NCBI GenBank assembly: GCA_019119595.1 | Contig: DWWS01000013.1 | Span: forward strand, 18,756 to 82,755 | Origin: Candidatus Eisenbergiella merdavium | GTDB lineage: Bacteria > Bacillota > Clostridia > Lachnospirales > Lachnospiraceae | Length of the DNA: 64,000 nucleotides | Reading direction: 5' to 3' | Part shown: positions 37,542 through 46,099 of the stretch, piece after piece | Numbering within the stretch: the stretch's first letter is position 1 | How the letters are laid out: each line of letters begins with the position of its first letter | Notes under the pieces: generated by a model | Told to the model about the DNA's origin: nothing | The model's input: only the letters and a program-made list of their open reading frames with translations | Databases searched by the model: none | Position numbers and translations under genes: made by a program

Positions 37542-38630
37542 ATGAAAGAAGAACGGATCTTACATGTTCTCGGAAAGGTGGACGAGAAGGATATCAGGGA
37601 AGCGGATCCCGAAGAAAAGATCCGGCGTAAAAAGCCGGCCTGGAAACGGTGGACGGCAATGGCGGCCTGCGTCTGTATCGTCGCAGCGGTATGCTTCAGC
37701 CTGTTTTCGTCCCGCAGCGGTATGGCCGTTTCCGCCTGTGCCTGCGGCACAGATGAGGAAATTACGGCGGCTGGCGTTGTGATGAACACGGGAACCATCA
37801 GCGATACCGGAGAAATGACGGGACATCCCCTGATGTTCTATCTTATCGGAAAGGATATCGAGACGGTTCGTTTCTCCTGCAAAAATCAGCAGATCAATTT
37901 TATGGACTGGACTGAAAAACGGGACGAGTATGGAAGCGCACAGAATTTTACCGTTGCCTATGGTGGGGATGCCGGTGAATATTATTATTTAACGATTGAC
38001 TGGGTTCCTGATACTCTTATCCGCGAACTGACTGATGACCCGGATAGTAAGATCGCCACCTTGCCGGAAGAAATGCGCCAGGATATCATCGTGATGGAAA
38101 TTACCTTTGAAAGCGGGAAAACCGCAACCAAAGCGATCACCATTTCTCTGCTGGACGACGGAACATTTTATGCCGCATTTGATGACTATGAGATCAGCGA
38201 AAGCGATGATTTTATAAAGCGTCCTGACAGCGCGGCAATATCCCGTGATGCTCTTTATTCTCAAGAAAATAGTCTTATTGAGGATAATTCTGTTAAGGAA
38301 GAGGAACAGGGGGATTCCATCCGGATGGTCATGGTAAACGGAGAATTATATCTTGATACAGGACACGAAAGCGCGGTAACAATACGCTGTGGAATGCTGG
38401 ATGGGCAGATCACATCCACAGTAAGTGGTACGGAAAGACCAACGGAAAACGATCAGTCAAACTTCGGAAGCGGCTATGGTTACCAGTATGGTTCCCGGGA
38501 AGGCATGATCGAAATTAACATGGATGATAAATGGCTGGTTTTTGCAACGGAAAAAGTCCTGGCAGGCAGTCAGCTTATGGCTGAATCGGCTGAGGAGCTT
38601 CCGCCTGAATCTGAAGAGGAGCGAAAATGA
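37542..38630 (+). CDS. Membrane-anchored protein, paralogue-like to the preceding gene
   Basis: A 362-aa protein with a short cytoplasmic N-terminus (HVLGKVDEKDIREADPEE), a membrane helix (WTAMAACVCIVAAVCFSLF, about residues 35-53) and a large outer domain. The N-terminal plan repeats that of the preceding protein, the outer domains do not obviously align, and the function is unknown. The final TGA overlaps the next ATG (ATGA), so it is co-transcribed with the sigma factor and the methyltransferase. Confidence 0.7.
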   Translation: MKEERILHVLGKVDEKDIREADPEEKIRRKKPAWKRWTAMAACVCIVAAVCFSLFSSRSGMAVSACACGTDEEITAAGVVMNTGTISDTGEMTGHPLMFYLIGKDIETVRFSCKNQQINFMDWTEKRDEYGSAQNFTVAYGGDAGEYYYLTIDWVPDTLIRELTDDPDSKIATLPEEMRQDIIVMEITFESGKTATKAITISLLDDGTFYAAFDDYEISESDDFIKRPDSAAISRDALYSQENSLIEDNSVKEEEQGDSIRMVMVNGELYLDTGHESAVTIRCGMLDGQITSTVSGTERPTENDQSNFGSGYGYQYGSREGMIEINMDDKWLVFATEKVLAGSQLMAESAEELPPESEEERK

Positions 38631-39283
38631 AAAATCCGTGGGAAGAAATTTCATTGACTGATTATGAAAATCATATGAAGCTTGATTCTGTTATGCAGTT
38701 ACAGGCTATGAATGAATTGATGAAAAATCAATTTAATGCTTATCCTGTTTCCAGTGTAGCCGTTTTTGGGGTCGCGGGCGGAAATGGTCTTGAGTATATC
38801 CCAAAAGACAAGTTTAAAAAAGTATATGGGATTGACATCAATTCTGATTACCTGAAAGAAGTAAATAAAAGATATTCTGAGCTGGACGAAATTTTGGAAT
38901 GCCTATGTATTGACTTGATAAATGAAACGGACAAATTGCCAGAGGCAGATATGGTTGTTGCTAATTTGATAGTTGAATATATCGGGTATGAGTGTTTTCA
39001 AAAGGCAATAAGACAGGTGAGCCCGAAATATGTTTCCTGTATTATTCAAATCAACACAGAGGGAAATTGGGTGTCGGATTCCCCTTATTTGCACATATTT
39101 GATGGATTGGAACAAATACATCATCAAATGGAAGAACAGACATTAGAAAAAGAAATGCTTGAAATTGGTTATCATGTAATCAATACATTGGAACATCTTT
39201 TACCGAATGGGAAAAAATTTATACAGTTAGATTTTGAAAGATATTTGCGCTCTACGAAATATGGAGGCCGCCATGTATTATGA
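38627..39283 (+). CDS. Class I SAM-dependent methyltransferase
   Basis: A 218-aa Rossmann-fold methyltransferase. SAM-binding motif I reads VAVFGVAGGNGLEYI (about residues 41-55), motif II YGIDINSDYL and motif IV ADMVVANLIVEYIG. The substrate is unknown. This is the most AT-rich gene in the window, supporting recent transfer. It is the last gene of the sigma-factor operon. The 240 bp that follow hold no gene apart from the hisS promoter. Confidence 0.85.
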   Translation: MKNPWEEISLTDYENHMKLDSVMQLQAMNELMKNQFNAYPVSSVAVFGVAGGNGLEYIPKDKFKKVYGIDINSDYLKEVNKRYSELDEILECLCIDLINETDKLPEADMVVANLIVEYIGYECFQKAIRQVSPKYVSCIIQINTEGNWVSDSPYLHIFDGLEQIHHQMEEQTLEKEMLEIGYHVINTLEHLLPNGKKFIQLDFERYLRSTKYGGRHVL

Positions 39284-39448
39284 GAGAACAATCCAATCGG
39301 TGACAAAAAATCAACGAACCCTTTCCGGTATTGATCGGAACGGGAACCGTGATCTGTATGCCTGCCGATCTGCTTCCCGTTGATAAGAAAAACTGGTACG
39401 TTCCAGCCTGGCTGATCTGAAGGAAAAGTAAATAAACCCATCTCCCCC

Positions 39449-39477
39449 TTGCGGGAACCGGAAAAAAAGTGTAAAAT
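39449..39477 (+). promoter_or_regulatory. Promoter of hisS-aspS
   Basis: TTGCGG (39449-39454), a 17-bp spacer and TAAAAT (39472-39477), 49 bp before hisS. There is no T-box in front of it. Confidence 0.6.
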
Positions 39478-39525
39478 CGGTACAGAATTTTGAATATATG
39501 ATCGCAGAGAAGAAAGGAACGAGCC

Positions 39526-40785
39526 ATGGCACTCAGCAAAAAGCCGGTCACCGGCATGAAAGATATTCTTCCCGCGGAAATGGAGATCCGGGATTATTGC
39601 ATCGGCGTGATCAAGGATACCTACGCGAAATTTGGATTTACCTCCATAGAGACTCCCGCTGTGGAGAACATCGCCAACCTGACGAGCAGGCAGGGAGGCG
39701 ACAATGAAAAGCTGATCTTCAAGATCATGAAAAGAGGGGAAAAGCTGAATCTGGAAACGGCGAAGTCGGAGGCCGATCTGGCGGACGGCGGGCTCAGGTA
39801 CGATCTGACCGTGCCGCTTTGCCGTTTCTATTCCAACAACGCGAACAATCTCCCCACCCCCTTTAAGGCGCTGCAGATGGGAAGCGTCTGGCGCGCGGAC
39901 AGACCGCAGAGGGGCAGATACCGCCAGTTCATGCAGTGCGACATCGACATCCTGGGCGAGCCCTCCAACCTGGCGGAGATTGAGCTGATCCTCGCCACCA
40001 CCACCACCCTGGGAAGGATTGGATTCAAAAATTTCCAGATCCGCATCAACGACCGCAGGATCCTGAAGGCGATGGCCGCTTTCTGCGGATTTCCGGAGGA
40101 AAGCTTCGATACGGTTTTCATCATTCTGGACAAGATGGACAAGATCGGCCGGGACGGCGTGGCGCAGGAGCTGAAGGATGCGGGCTTCGATCCGGACGGC
40201 GTGGAAAAATATCTTTCCCTGTTCGAGCAGCTTGAGAAGGAAACGAACGGACTTGGCTGGCTGAAGGAAACGCTCTCCGGCGTGCTGGAGGACGGTGTGG
40301 CCGGAAATCTGCAGGAGATCGTGGAGAGCGTGACGCAGACCAGGACCGCTGATTTTGCAATGGTATTCGATCCCACGCTGGTGCGGGGCATGTCCTATTA
40401 TACGGGGCCCATTTTTGAAATCTCGATTCCCGAATTCGGCGGAAGCTGCGGAGGCGGCGGAAGATACGATAAGATGGTGGGAAAATTCACCGGAAACGAT
40501 GTGCCGGCCTGCGGCTTTTCCATCGGTTTTGAACGGATCATCCTGCTTCTGATGGAAAGCGGCTTCCAGATTCCTAACCGCCCGAAGAAAAAGGTGTTCC
40601 TGATCGAAAAGGGCGTGAGCGGCAAAGCGCTTGCGGACTGCATTGCTCTGGCCCAGAAGGAACGGGAGAACGGAACCCGGGTGCTGGTTGCGAGGATGAA
40701 TAAAAACAAGAAATTCCAGAAGGAGCAGCTCATGAAGGAGGGCTGGGAGGAATTTCAGGAATTTTATAAAGAACCGCTGAAATAG
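39526..40785 (+). CDS. hisS: Histidyl-tRNA synthetase
   Basis: A 419-aa class II aminoacyl-tRNA synthetase. Motif 1 is in the ETPAVENIANL region, motif 2 is FKALQMGSVWRADRPQRGRYRQFMQCDIDILG (about residues 115-146), the His-specific loops are LVRGMSYYTGPIFEI and GGSCGGGGRYDKMVG, and motif 3 is GFSIGFERI. A C-terminal anticodon-binding domain follows. GGAACGAGCC gives a weak SD before ATG. It forms an operon with aspS (9-bp gap), the usual Firmicutes arrangement. Confidence 0.98.
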   Translation: MALSKKPVTGMKDILPAEMEIRDYCIGVIKDTYAKFGFTSIETPAVENIANLTSRQGGDNEKLIFKIMKRGEKLNLETAKSEADLADGGLRYDLTVPLCRFYSNNANNLPTPFKALQMGSVWRADRPQRGRYRQFMQCDIDILGEPSNLAEIELILATTTTLGRIGFKNFQIRINDRRILKAMAAFCGFPEESFDTVFIILDKMDKIGRDGVAQELKDAGFDPDGVEKYLSLFEQLEKETNGLGWLKETLSGVLEDGVAGNLQEIVESVTQTRTADFAMVFDPTLVRGMSYYTGPIFEISIPEFGGSCGGGGRYDKMVGKFTGNDVPACGFSIGFERIILLLMESGFQIPNRPKKKVFLIEKGVSGKALADCIALAQKERENGTRVLVARMNKNKKFQKEQLMKEGWEEFQEFYKEPLK

Positions 40786-40794
40786 GAGGACATT

Positions 40795-42627
40795 ATGGCT
40801 GAATCAATGAAGGGCCTGAAGAGGACCCACAGATGCGGGGAGCTTTCCGCCGCCAACGTGGGAGAAACCGTCACCGTCATGGGATGGGTGGCAAAACAGA
40901 GAAATAAGGGCGGCATCGTTTTTGTGGATTTAAGAGACCGTTCCGGCATCCTGCAGATCATTTTTGAGGAAGGAGACGTGGGAGAGGAGGGCTTTGCCAA
41001 GGCCGGAAGGCTGCGCAGCGAATATGTTGCCGCCGTGACCGGGCGGGTGGAAAGACGCTCCGGCGCGGTCAATGAAAATCTCGCGACGGGCGAGATCGAG
41101 GTGCGCGCCCAGTCTGTGCGTATCCTTTCCGAGGCGCTCACGCCGCCCTTCCCCATTGAGGAGGACTCCAAAACCAAGGAGGAGCTCCGCCTGAAGTACC
41201 GTTATCTTGACTTAAGAAGGCCGGATCTGCAGAAAAAGATCATGCTCAGAAGCCGGATCACCATGGCGATCCGGGAGTACATGACGAAGGAGGGCTTCCT
41301 GGAGATCGAGACGCCCATGCTCACCAAGTCCACGCCTGAGGGCGCGAGGGATTATCTGGTGCCGAGTCGTGTGCATCCGGGAATGTTTTACGCCCTGCCT
41401 CAGTCTCCGCAGATCTTCAAGCAGCTTCTGATGTGCTCCGGCTATGACCGGTATTTCCAGATCGCCAGATGTTTCCGGGACGAGGATCTGCGTGCGGACC
41501 GTCAGCCGGAATTTACCCAGGTGGATATGGAGTTGTCCTTCGTGGATGTGGACGACGTGATCGAGGTCAATGAAAAGCTGATCCAGTATATCTGTAAGGA
41601 AGCCATCGGCCTGGACGTGCAGCTTCCCATCCGCCGGATGCCCTGGATCGAGGCCATGAACCGCTTCGGTTCCGACAAGCCGGACACCCGTTTCGGGCTG
41701 GAGCTGCAGGATGTGTCCGACGTGGTGAAGGGCTGCGGCTTCGGTGTGTTCACCTCCGCCCTTGAGGCAGGCGGCTCCGTGCGCGGCATCAACGTGAAGG
41801 GACAGGCCGGTATGCCGAGAAAGAAGATCGACGCCCTGGTGGAATTTGCCAAAGGCTACGGCGCGAAGGGCCTGGCCTGGCTGAGCGTGCAGCCTGACGG
41901 AAGCTATAAATCCTCTTTTGCAAAATTTATGACGGAGGAGGAGTTGGGCGCGCTTGTGGCGGCCATGGGAGGAGAAAAGGGAGACCTGCTCCTTTTTGCC
42001 GCGGATAAGAACAGCGTGGTATACAACGTTCTGGGCGGCCTGCGTCTTGAGCTTGGAAAACAGCTCGGACTGATCGATGAAAACCGCTTCGATTTCCTCT
42101 GGGTGACGGAATTCCCGCTCTTCGAGTGGAGCGAGGAGGAGAACCGCTACATGGCCATGCATCATCCCTTCACCATGCCTGTGGAGGAGGATCTGGACAT
42201 GCTGGAAACCGATCCGGGCAGGGTGCGCGCAAAGGCTTACGACATCGTATTAAACGGCACGGAGCTGGGCGGCGGCAGCGTCAGGATTTCCGACGAGAGC
42301 ATTCAGGAGCGGATGTTCACGGCGCTGGGCTTTACGAAGGAAAGCGCCCATGAGCGCTTCGGCTTCCTGCTTGACGCCTTCAAATACGGCGTTCCTCCGC
42401 ATGCCGGACTGGCATACGGCCTGGACCGTCTGGTAATGCTTCTGACCGGAGCGGACAGCATCCGCGAGGTCATCGCCTTCCCGAAGGTGAAGGACGCCTC
42501 CTGTCTGATGACGGAAGCGCCGAACGTGGTGGATGAAAAGCAGCTTACGGAGCTTGGGATCGCCATTGCGGTGCAGGAGGAACAGGCCGCTGGTGAAAAG
42601 CCTGCCGGGGAAAAGGCCGAAGAATAG
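40795..42627 (+). CDS. aspS: Aspartyl-tRNA synthetase
   Basis: A 610-aa bacterial-type AspRS with an N-terminal OB-fold anticodon-binding domain (VTVMGWVAKQRNKGGIVFVDLRDRSGILQI), class II motifs (motif 2 FQIARCFRDEDLRADRQPEFTQVD; motif 3 AGLAYGLDRLVMLLTGADSIREVIAFPK) and the bacterial GAD insertion domain. A Glu/Ala/Lys-rich tail of about 17 residues ends the protein. An AGGAGGAC site sets the start. A hairpin terminator follows. Confidence 0.98.
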   Translation: MAESMKGLKRTHRCGELSAANVGETVTVMGWVAKQRNKGGIVFVDLRDRSGILQIIFEEGDVGEEGFAKAGRLRSEYVAAVTGRVERRSGAVNENLATGEIEVRAQSVRILSEALTPPFPIEEDSKTKEELRLKYRYLDLRRPDLQKKIMLRSRITMAIREYMTKEGFLEIETPMLTKSTPEGARDYLVPSRVHPGMFYALPQSPQIFKQLLMCSGYDRYFQIARCFRDEDLRADRQPEFTQVDMELSFVDVDDVIEVNEKLIQYICKEAIGLDVQLPIRRMPWIEAMNRFGSDKPDTRFGLELQDVSDVVKGCGFGVFTSALEAGGSVRGINVKGQAGMPRKKIDALVEFAKGYGAKGLAWLSVQPDGSYKSSFAKFMTEEELGALVAAMGGEKGDLLLFAADKNSVVYNVLGGLRLELGKQLGLIDENRFDFLWVTEFPLFEWSEEENRYMAMHHPFTMPVEEDLDMLETDPGRVRAKAYDIVLNGTELGGGSVRISDESIQERMFTALGFTKESAHERFGFLLDAFKYGVPPHAGLAYGLDRLVMLLTGADSIREVIAFPKVKDASCLMTEAPNVVDEKQLTELGIAIAVQEEQAAGEKPAGEKAEE

Positions 42628-42684
42628 TCCACCGGGAGACAGCCCGCACAGGAACAGGAATAAAGAGAAAGAATGGAAGCACTG

Positions 42685-42717
42685 CAGAAAAGACCGGATT
42701 TTTTCCGGCCTTTTCTG
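42685..42717. terminator. Terminator hairpin after aspS
   Basis: CAGAAAAG and CCGGA pair with TCCGG and CTTTTCTG around one A-C mismatch, with a loop of five T. Confidence 0.7.
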
Positions 42718-42718
42718 T

Positions 42719-43193
42719 ATGAAAAAAAAGAGAGCGGAGGGAAACACCAGAACGACAGCGGTATTTTTCATCAAATATCTGCGCACGCTGGGATTTGACG
42801 CGGCAAACGACATTTTTGCCGAAAATGCGTGGTATTTTCGGAATGCCCTTGTCAGGGCAAACTATAATGACCTGAAAAACGGTATTCATGAGACGACGGA
42901 GTTCCTTGAGCTGTTCCTCCGTAATCTTCTTATGGACGAAAACCATCCGCTTTATAACCGGACATTGACACTCTGAAAGCGGATATTGAAAATGATTTTC
43001 AGCCCAAAACGGCAGGCCATATTTTAAAGCTGCGGGAAGCGTTTCCGGGGCAAATGATCTTTGGACGGTCGGATGTGATGAAGGTGATCGGTATCAGGTC
43101 ATCCAGAGCATCCGACCTCTTAAAAGATATGGCAGAGCATGGAATCATTGAGCCGGTCTGCGGACACGGAAAAGGCAAATACCGGTTCTGCTG
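42719..43193 (+). pseudogene. Remnant of a Fic/DOC-family gene (frame-disrupted)
   Basis: Two pieces of a Fic-family AMP-transferase-like protein in different frames. The first (42719-42976) contains WYFRNALVRANYNDLKNG and TTEFLELFLRNLLMDENHPL, typical of the end of the Fic catalytic region. A frameshift near 42970 is followed, in another frame (about 42984-43193), by a winged-helix tail (HILKLREAFPGQMIFGRSDV ... GKGKYRFC) ending in TGA. The part with the catalytic HPFxxGNGR motif is absent. The gene is therefore decayed. Confidence 0.75.
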
Positions 43194-43231
43194 ACGGCAG
43201 ACTGAGGCGCTGTGATTTCGGAATCGCTCTG

Positions 43232-44860
43232 TCAGAGCAGAGACGCCTGCGCGGCTGCGGCTGCCGTCTCTGCTTCTTCCATGTCCCTCAGCGGGCGGTT
43301 TAAAAGAGCGATGGTGCTGCGGATATCCACCTCGTCAGTTTCGGGATTGGGCGTGCACATGCGAAGAACCCGTCTGCCGCGAAGCTGTGTGGTCAGGATC
43401 TGGGCGTAGCCGGTGTCGGAAAGCTCCTTTGCCAGGCGCACGTTCAGGTCGTCGCACTCCTCACCGGACATTCCCTCCGGGGCATAGCGGAAGCAGACGA
43501 CGCCCTGACCGGCAGGGGAAACGATCTGCCAGCCTGGATATTTCAGGATCTCCTCTTGAGCGAAACGGGCCATACGGCAGCCGTGGTCGATCATTTCGGC
43601 GAAATGCTCTGTCCCGACGATCTGCAGGGTGGTCCAGAGCTTGAGCGCGCGGGCAGGGCGGGTGAGCTCGGGTCCCAGATCCCAGAAATCGGGAAGGCTT
43701 CCGTGCGTTCCCGCGTCAGAAAGATATTCCGGATGGGAGGAGAAGCTGCGCAGCAGATCCTTCTGGTCGCGCACCAGGACGACGCTGCAGCCGTAGGTCT
43801 GCATCATCCATTTGTGGGCGTCCCAGCTGATGCTGTCGGAAAGCTCGATGCCGGAAAGCAGGCGGCGTCCCTGTTCCGATAAGAGCAGGGATGCGCCGTA
43901 GGCGCCGTCCACGTGCATCCAGAGCCGGAATTTTCGGCAGACCGCGGCAATCTCCGGCAGGGGATCGATGCTGCCGGTATTGGTGGTTCCGGCTGTCGCG
44001 ATTACGGCGAAGGGCTTTTTCCCGGCCTTCTGATCCTGCTTCACCGCCTCCGCCAGAGCGGAAGGATCCATACGGAAAGTGTCATCAGAGGGAAGGATGC
44101 GAAGCTGCTCCTGACGAAAGCCGATGATGTGAAGCCCCTTGATCACGGAGGAGTGGGTCTGGTCAGACAGATAGGCCACGGCCTGCTCCCGGTCTGAGGG
44201 AGCCAGTCTGGCATCTCTTGCGGCGGTGAGGGCGGTCAGGTTTGCCATGGAGCCGCCTGAGACGAAAATCCCGCCGCAGGTTTCAGGATAACCGGCAAGA
44301 CCGCACATCCATTCGATGAGACTGCGCTCGATGAATCCTGCTCCCGGCGCGTTTGCCCAGCAGCCCGCGTGATGATCGAAGGCGTTGGTCATCAGATCTC
44401 CCATCCAGGAATAGGGCGAAACCGGGCTTGGAACGCAGGCGAAGCACCGGGGGTGCTGCACCAGTGCGCCCGAGGAGCACACCGTCCGGATCTCCTCAAA
44501 CACCTCCTCCGCTGGCCGGCCCTTTGCCGGGAGTGTCGGTTGCCCCTTTTCCGGGAGCACTGGCCATCCCTTTGTCGGGAGTGCCGGCCATCCCTTTTCC
44601 GGGAGTGCCGGCCATCCCCTGGTCGGGATTGCCTGCCGTTTCTTTGCCGGGAACGACTGCATGGCGGACGGGCTGTGAGAAGCCTTTTGTCGCGCAGAAG
44701 CCGCGCCGCCTGTTTCGAATCCTCTTTTTTCGGGAAAAGCAGGATTGCCCTGCGTGACTACGCTCTGTTGCTTCATATCTCTGTAAAAGGAGAGGGTGGT
44801 ATCCAGAAAGCCCTTCATCCATTCCCCCGCCTGCTGTATTTCCGCCTGATTGTGATTCAT
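43232..44860 (-). CDS. PLP-dependent group II decarboxylase (aromatic amino acid decarboxylase-like) with repeat insertion
   Basis: A 542-aa pyridoxal-phosphate enzyme. The PLP Lys is K350 in SWDAHKW, the cofactor Asp D318 in HVDGA and the stacking His H236 in DQTHSS. The family makes amines such as tryptamine, tyramine or phenethylamine, or beta-alanine; the substrate cannot be fixed here. About 75 residues (39-113) are inserted in the N-terminal part, including four to five 8-residue repeats (GWPALPEK type). Start ATG 44860 has AGGAGG at 44871-44866. The frame is open far upstream, through the hairpin array and antisense to LysR, but that part is not protein-like. The gene diverges from a LysR regulator. 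Confidence 0.9.
   Translation of the reverse strand: MNHNQAEIQQAGEWMKGFLDTTLSFYRDMKQQSVVTQGNPAFPEKRGFETGGAASARQKASHSPSAMQSFPAKKRQAIPTRGWPALPEKGWPALPTKGWPVLPEKGQPTLPAKGRPAEEVFEEIRTVCSSGALVQHPRCFACVPSPVSPYSWMGDLMTNAFDHHAGCWANAPGAGFIERSLIEWMCGLAGYPETCGGIFVSGGSMANLTALTAARDARLAPSDREQAVAYLSDQTHSSVIKGLHIIGFRQEQLRILPSDDTFRMDPSALAEAVKQDQKAGKKPFAVIATAGTTNTGSIDPLPEIAAVCRKFRLWMHVDGAYGASLLLSEQGRRLLSGIELSDSISWDAHKWMMQTYGCSVVLVRDQKDLLRSFSSHPEYLSDAGTHGSLPDFWDLGPELTRPARALKLWTTLQIVGTEHFAEMIDHGCRMARFAQEEILKYPGWQIVSPAGQGVVCFRYAPEGMSGEECDDLNVRLAKELSDTGYAQILTTQLRGRRVLRMCTPNPETDEVDIRSTIALLNRPLRDMEEAETAAAAAQASLL
44522..44617 (-). repeat. 24-bp tandem repeat inside the decarboxylase gene
   Basis: Four units encode GWPALPEK, GWPALPTK, GWPVLPEK and GQPTLPAK. 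A degenerate fifth unit (KRQAIPTR) extends it to 44641. Confidence 0.9.
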
Positions 44861-44876
44861 TGTTTCCTCCTGTACG

Positions 44877-44978
44877 CCGCCGAAAGGCGGTATTATAATA
44901 ATAAAAGAATGGCGGAAGCCATTCTTTGGCACAAACTGTCGGTTTGTGCCGGCCTCCTGCACGCCGCCGAAAGGCGGC
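44877..44978 (-). repeat. Four-hairpin array in the decarboxylase leader
   Basis: In minus-strand order: GCCGCC-TTTC-GGCGGC (44978-44963) followed by GTGCAGGAGG; GGCACAAAC/GTTTGTGCC (44950-44928); abutting it, AAAGAATGGC/GCCATTCTTT (44927-44904); an AT spacer; CCGCC-TTTC-GGCGG (44890-44877) followed by the true SD AGGAGG and ATG. The two GC hairpins with their SD-like tails are direct repeats 87 bp apart. Confidence 0.9.
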
Positions 44979-44985
44979 ATTTCAT

Positions 44986-45014
44986 TTGACTTTTTCTGTG
45001 GGGTATTGTACGAT
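44986..45014 (+). promoter_or_regulatory. Promoter of the LysR gene
   Basis: TTGACT (44986-44991), a 17-bp spacer and TACGAT (45009-45014). It overlaps the divergent promoter on the other strand. Confidence 0.6.
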
Positions 45015-45033
45015 GATTCTATCCATATGTAAA
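45005..45033 (-). promoter_or_regulatory. Promoter of the decarboxylase gene
   Basis: On the minus strand, TTTACA (45033-45028), a 17-bp spacer and TACAAT (45010-45005). Transcription from here would begin near 44998 and so carry the whole hairpin array in the 5' leader. Confidence 0.65.
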
Positions 45034-45109
45034 ATTCATGGATTTTATAAAAGACATTAAAAATTTTAATATATAAGAGTGCTGTCTGAGACAGCACGGG
45101 GAGGGACGG

Positions 45110-46051
45110 ATGGAGATCAGAAATCTCACAACCTTTATCCGGGTGGCGGAGCTGCAGAGCTTTTCCAGGGCGGCGGAGCAGCTTGGCTATTCCCAGTCGG
45201 CGGTCACGGTGCAGATTCAGGCGCTGGAGCAGGAGCTTGGGACGCTTCTGTTTGAGCGGATCGGCAGGCGCGTCCGTCTGACGGAGGATGGAGAAAGGCT
45301 GGTGGAACGGGCCGTCGCGGTGCTGCGGGCGGTGCAGGAGGCGGAAAACGTGGGAAAGGGAAATGCGCAGGGAGGCGGAAGGCTGCGCATCGGCACGGCG
45401 GAATCCCTGCTGATCAGCGTGCTCCCTCCGGTTTTCGTGGAGTTTGGCGCGCGCTGTCCGGGCGCCCTGCTTTCCACCAAAACCGGCCCGGTGGAGGGGC
45501 TGTTTGAGATGGTGCGGCAGAATGAGATCGACCTGCTTTACTTTCTCGACCGCAAGATGGACTTCCCGGAGTGGGTCAAGGTAGCGGAGCATAAGGAGCG
45601 GGCCGTGTTCGTGGCGGCCGCGGTTCATCCGCTGGCAAAGGAGGAGCGGATCGGGGTGAGGCGGCTTTTGCAGGAGCCGCTGGTTTTGACGGAAAGGGGA
45701 ATCAGCTACCGATATGCGCTGGAGCAGGCGCTTGCGGCGGACGGGATCGCGCTGGAGCCCTTTCTGGAAACGGGAAATACGGACGTGATTACCCGGCTGG
45801 TGCGGGAAAACAGGGGCGTTTCCTTCCTTCCGGAATTTGTGGTACGAGAGGATCTGGAGAGCGGGCGGCTGGCGGAGCTTTCCGTGGACTGCCCGCAGAT
45901 CGAGATGTTCAGCCAGCTTGTGTATCACAGGAACAAACTGGTCACGCCGCAGATGGAGCTTTTCATCCGGCTGCTGGAGGAGCGGTATTTTAACAGGACG
46001 GTTCCGGCAACAGGACTTGACAAAACCGCCCTTCCCGCATATTCTGTATAG
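45110..46051 (+). CDS. LysR-family transcriptional regulator
   Basis: A 313-aa regulator with an N-terminal winged HTH (MEIRNLTTFIRVAELQSFSRAAEQLGYSQSAVTVQIQALEQELGTLLFERIGRRVRLTEDG region, residues 1-63) and a LysR substrate-binding domain. GGGAGGGACGG precedes ATG. Its divergent position and face-to-face promoters make the decarboxylase its likely target. The promoter of the cys operon lies within its last codons. Confidence 0.95.
   Translation: MEIRNLTTFIRVAELQSFSRAAEQLGYSQSAVTVQIQALEQELGTLLFERIGRRVRLTEDGERLVERAVAVLRAVQEAENVGKGNAQGGGRLRIGTAESLLISVLPPVFVEFGARCPGALLSTKTGPVEGLFEMVRQNEIDLLYFLDRKMDFPEWVKVAEHKERAVFVAAAVHPLAKEERIGVRRLLQEPLVLTERGISYRYALEQALAADGIALEPFLETGNTDVITRLVRENRGVSFLPEFVVREDLESGRLAELSVDCPQIEMFSQLVYHRNKLVTPQMELFIRLLEERYFNRTVPATGLDKTALPAYSV
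46017..46045 (+). promoter_or_regulatory. Promoter of the T-box-controlled cys operon
   Basis: TTGACA (46017-46022), a 17-bp spacer and TATTCT (46040-46045), inside the 3' end of the LysR gene. Confidence 0.7.
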
Positions 46052-46099
46052 TAGAGTTTTGTTTTACCGCAATCTGGATCATAAAAAGGCAGGGAACGG

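Noticed and set aside
39284..39525. T-box or other riboswitch before hisS
   Set aside because: No T-box motif or terminator-antiterminator pair is visible; only a sigma-A-type promoter.
44861..45928. N-terminal extension of the decarboxylase frame, up to 898 aa
   Set aside because: It would read through the hairpin array and antisense to the LysR gene; the AGGAGG before ATG 44860 and the promoter at 45005-45033 exclude it.
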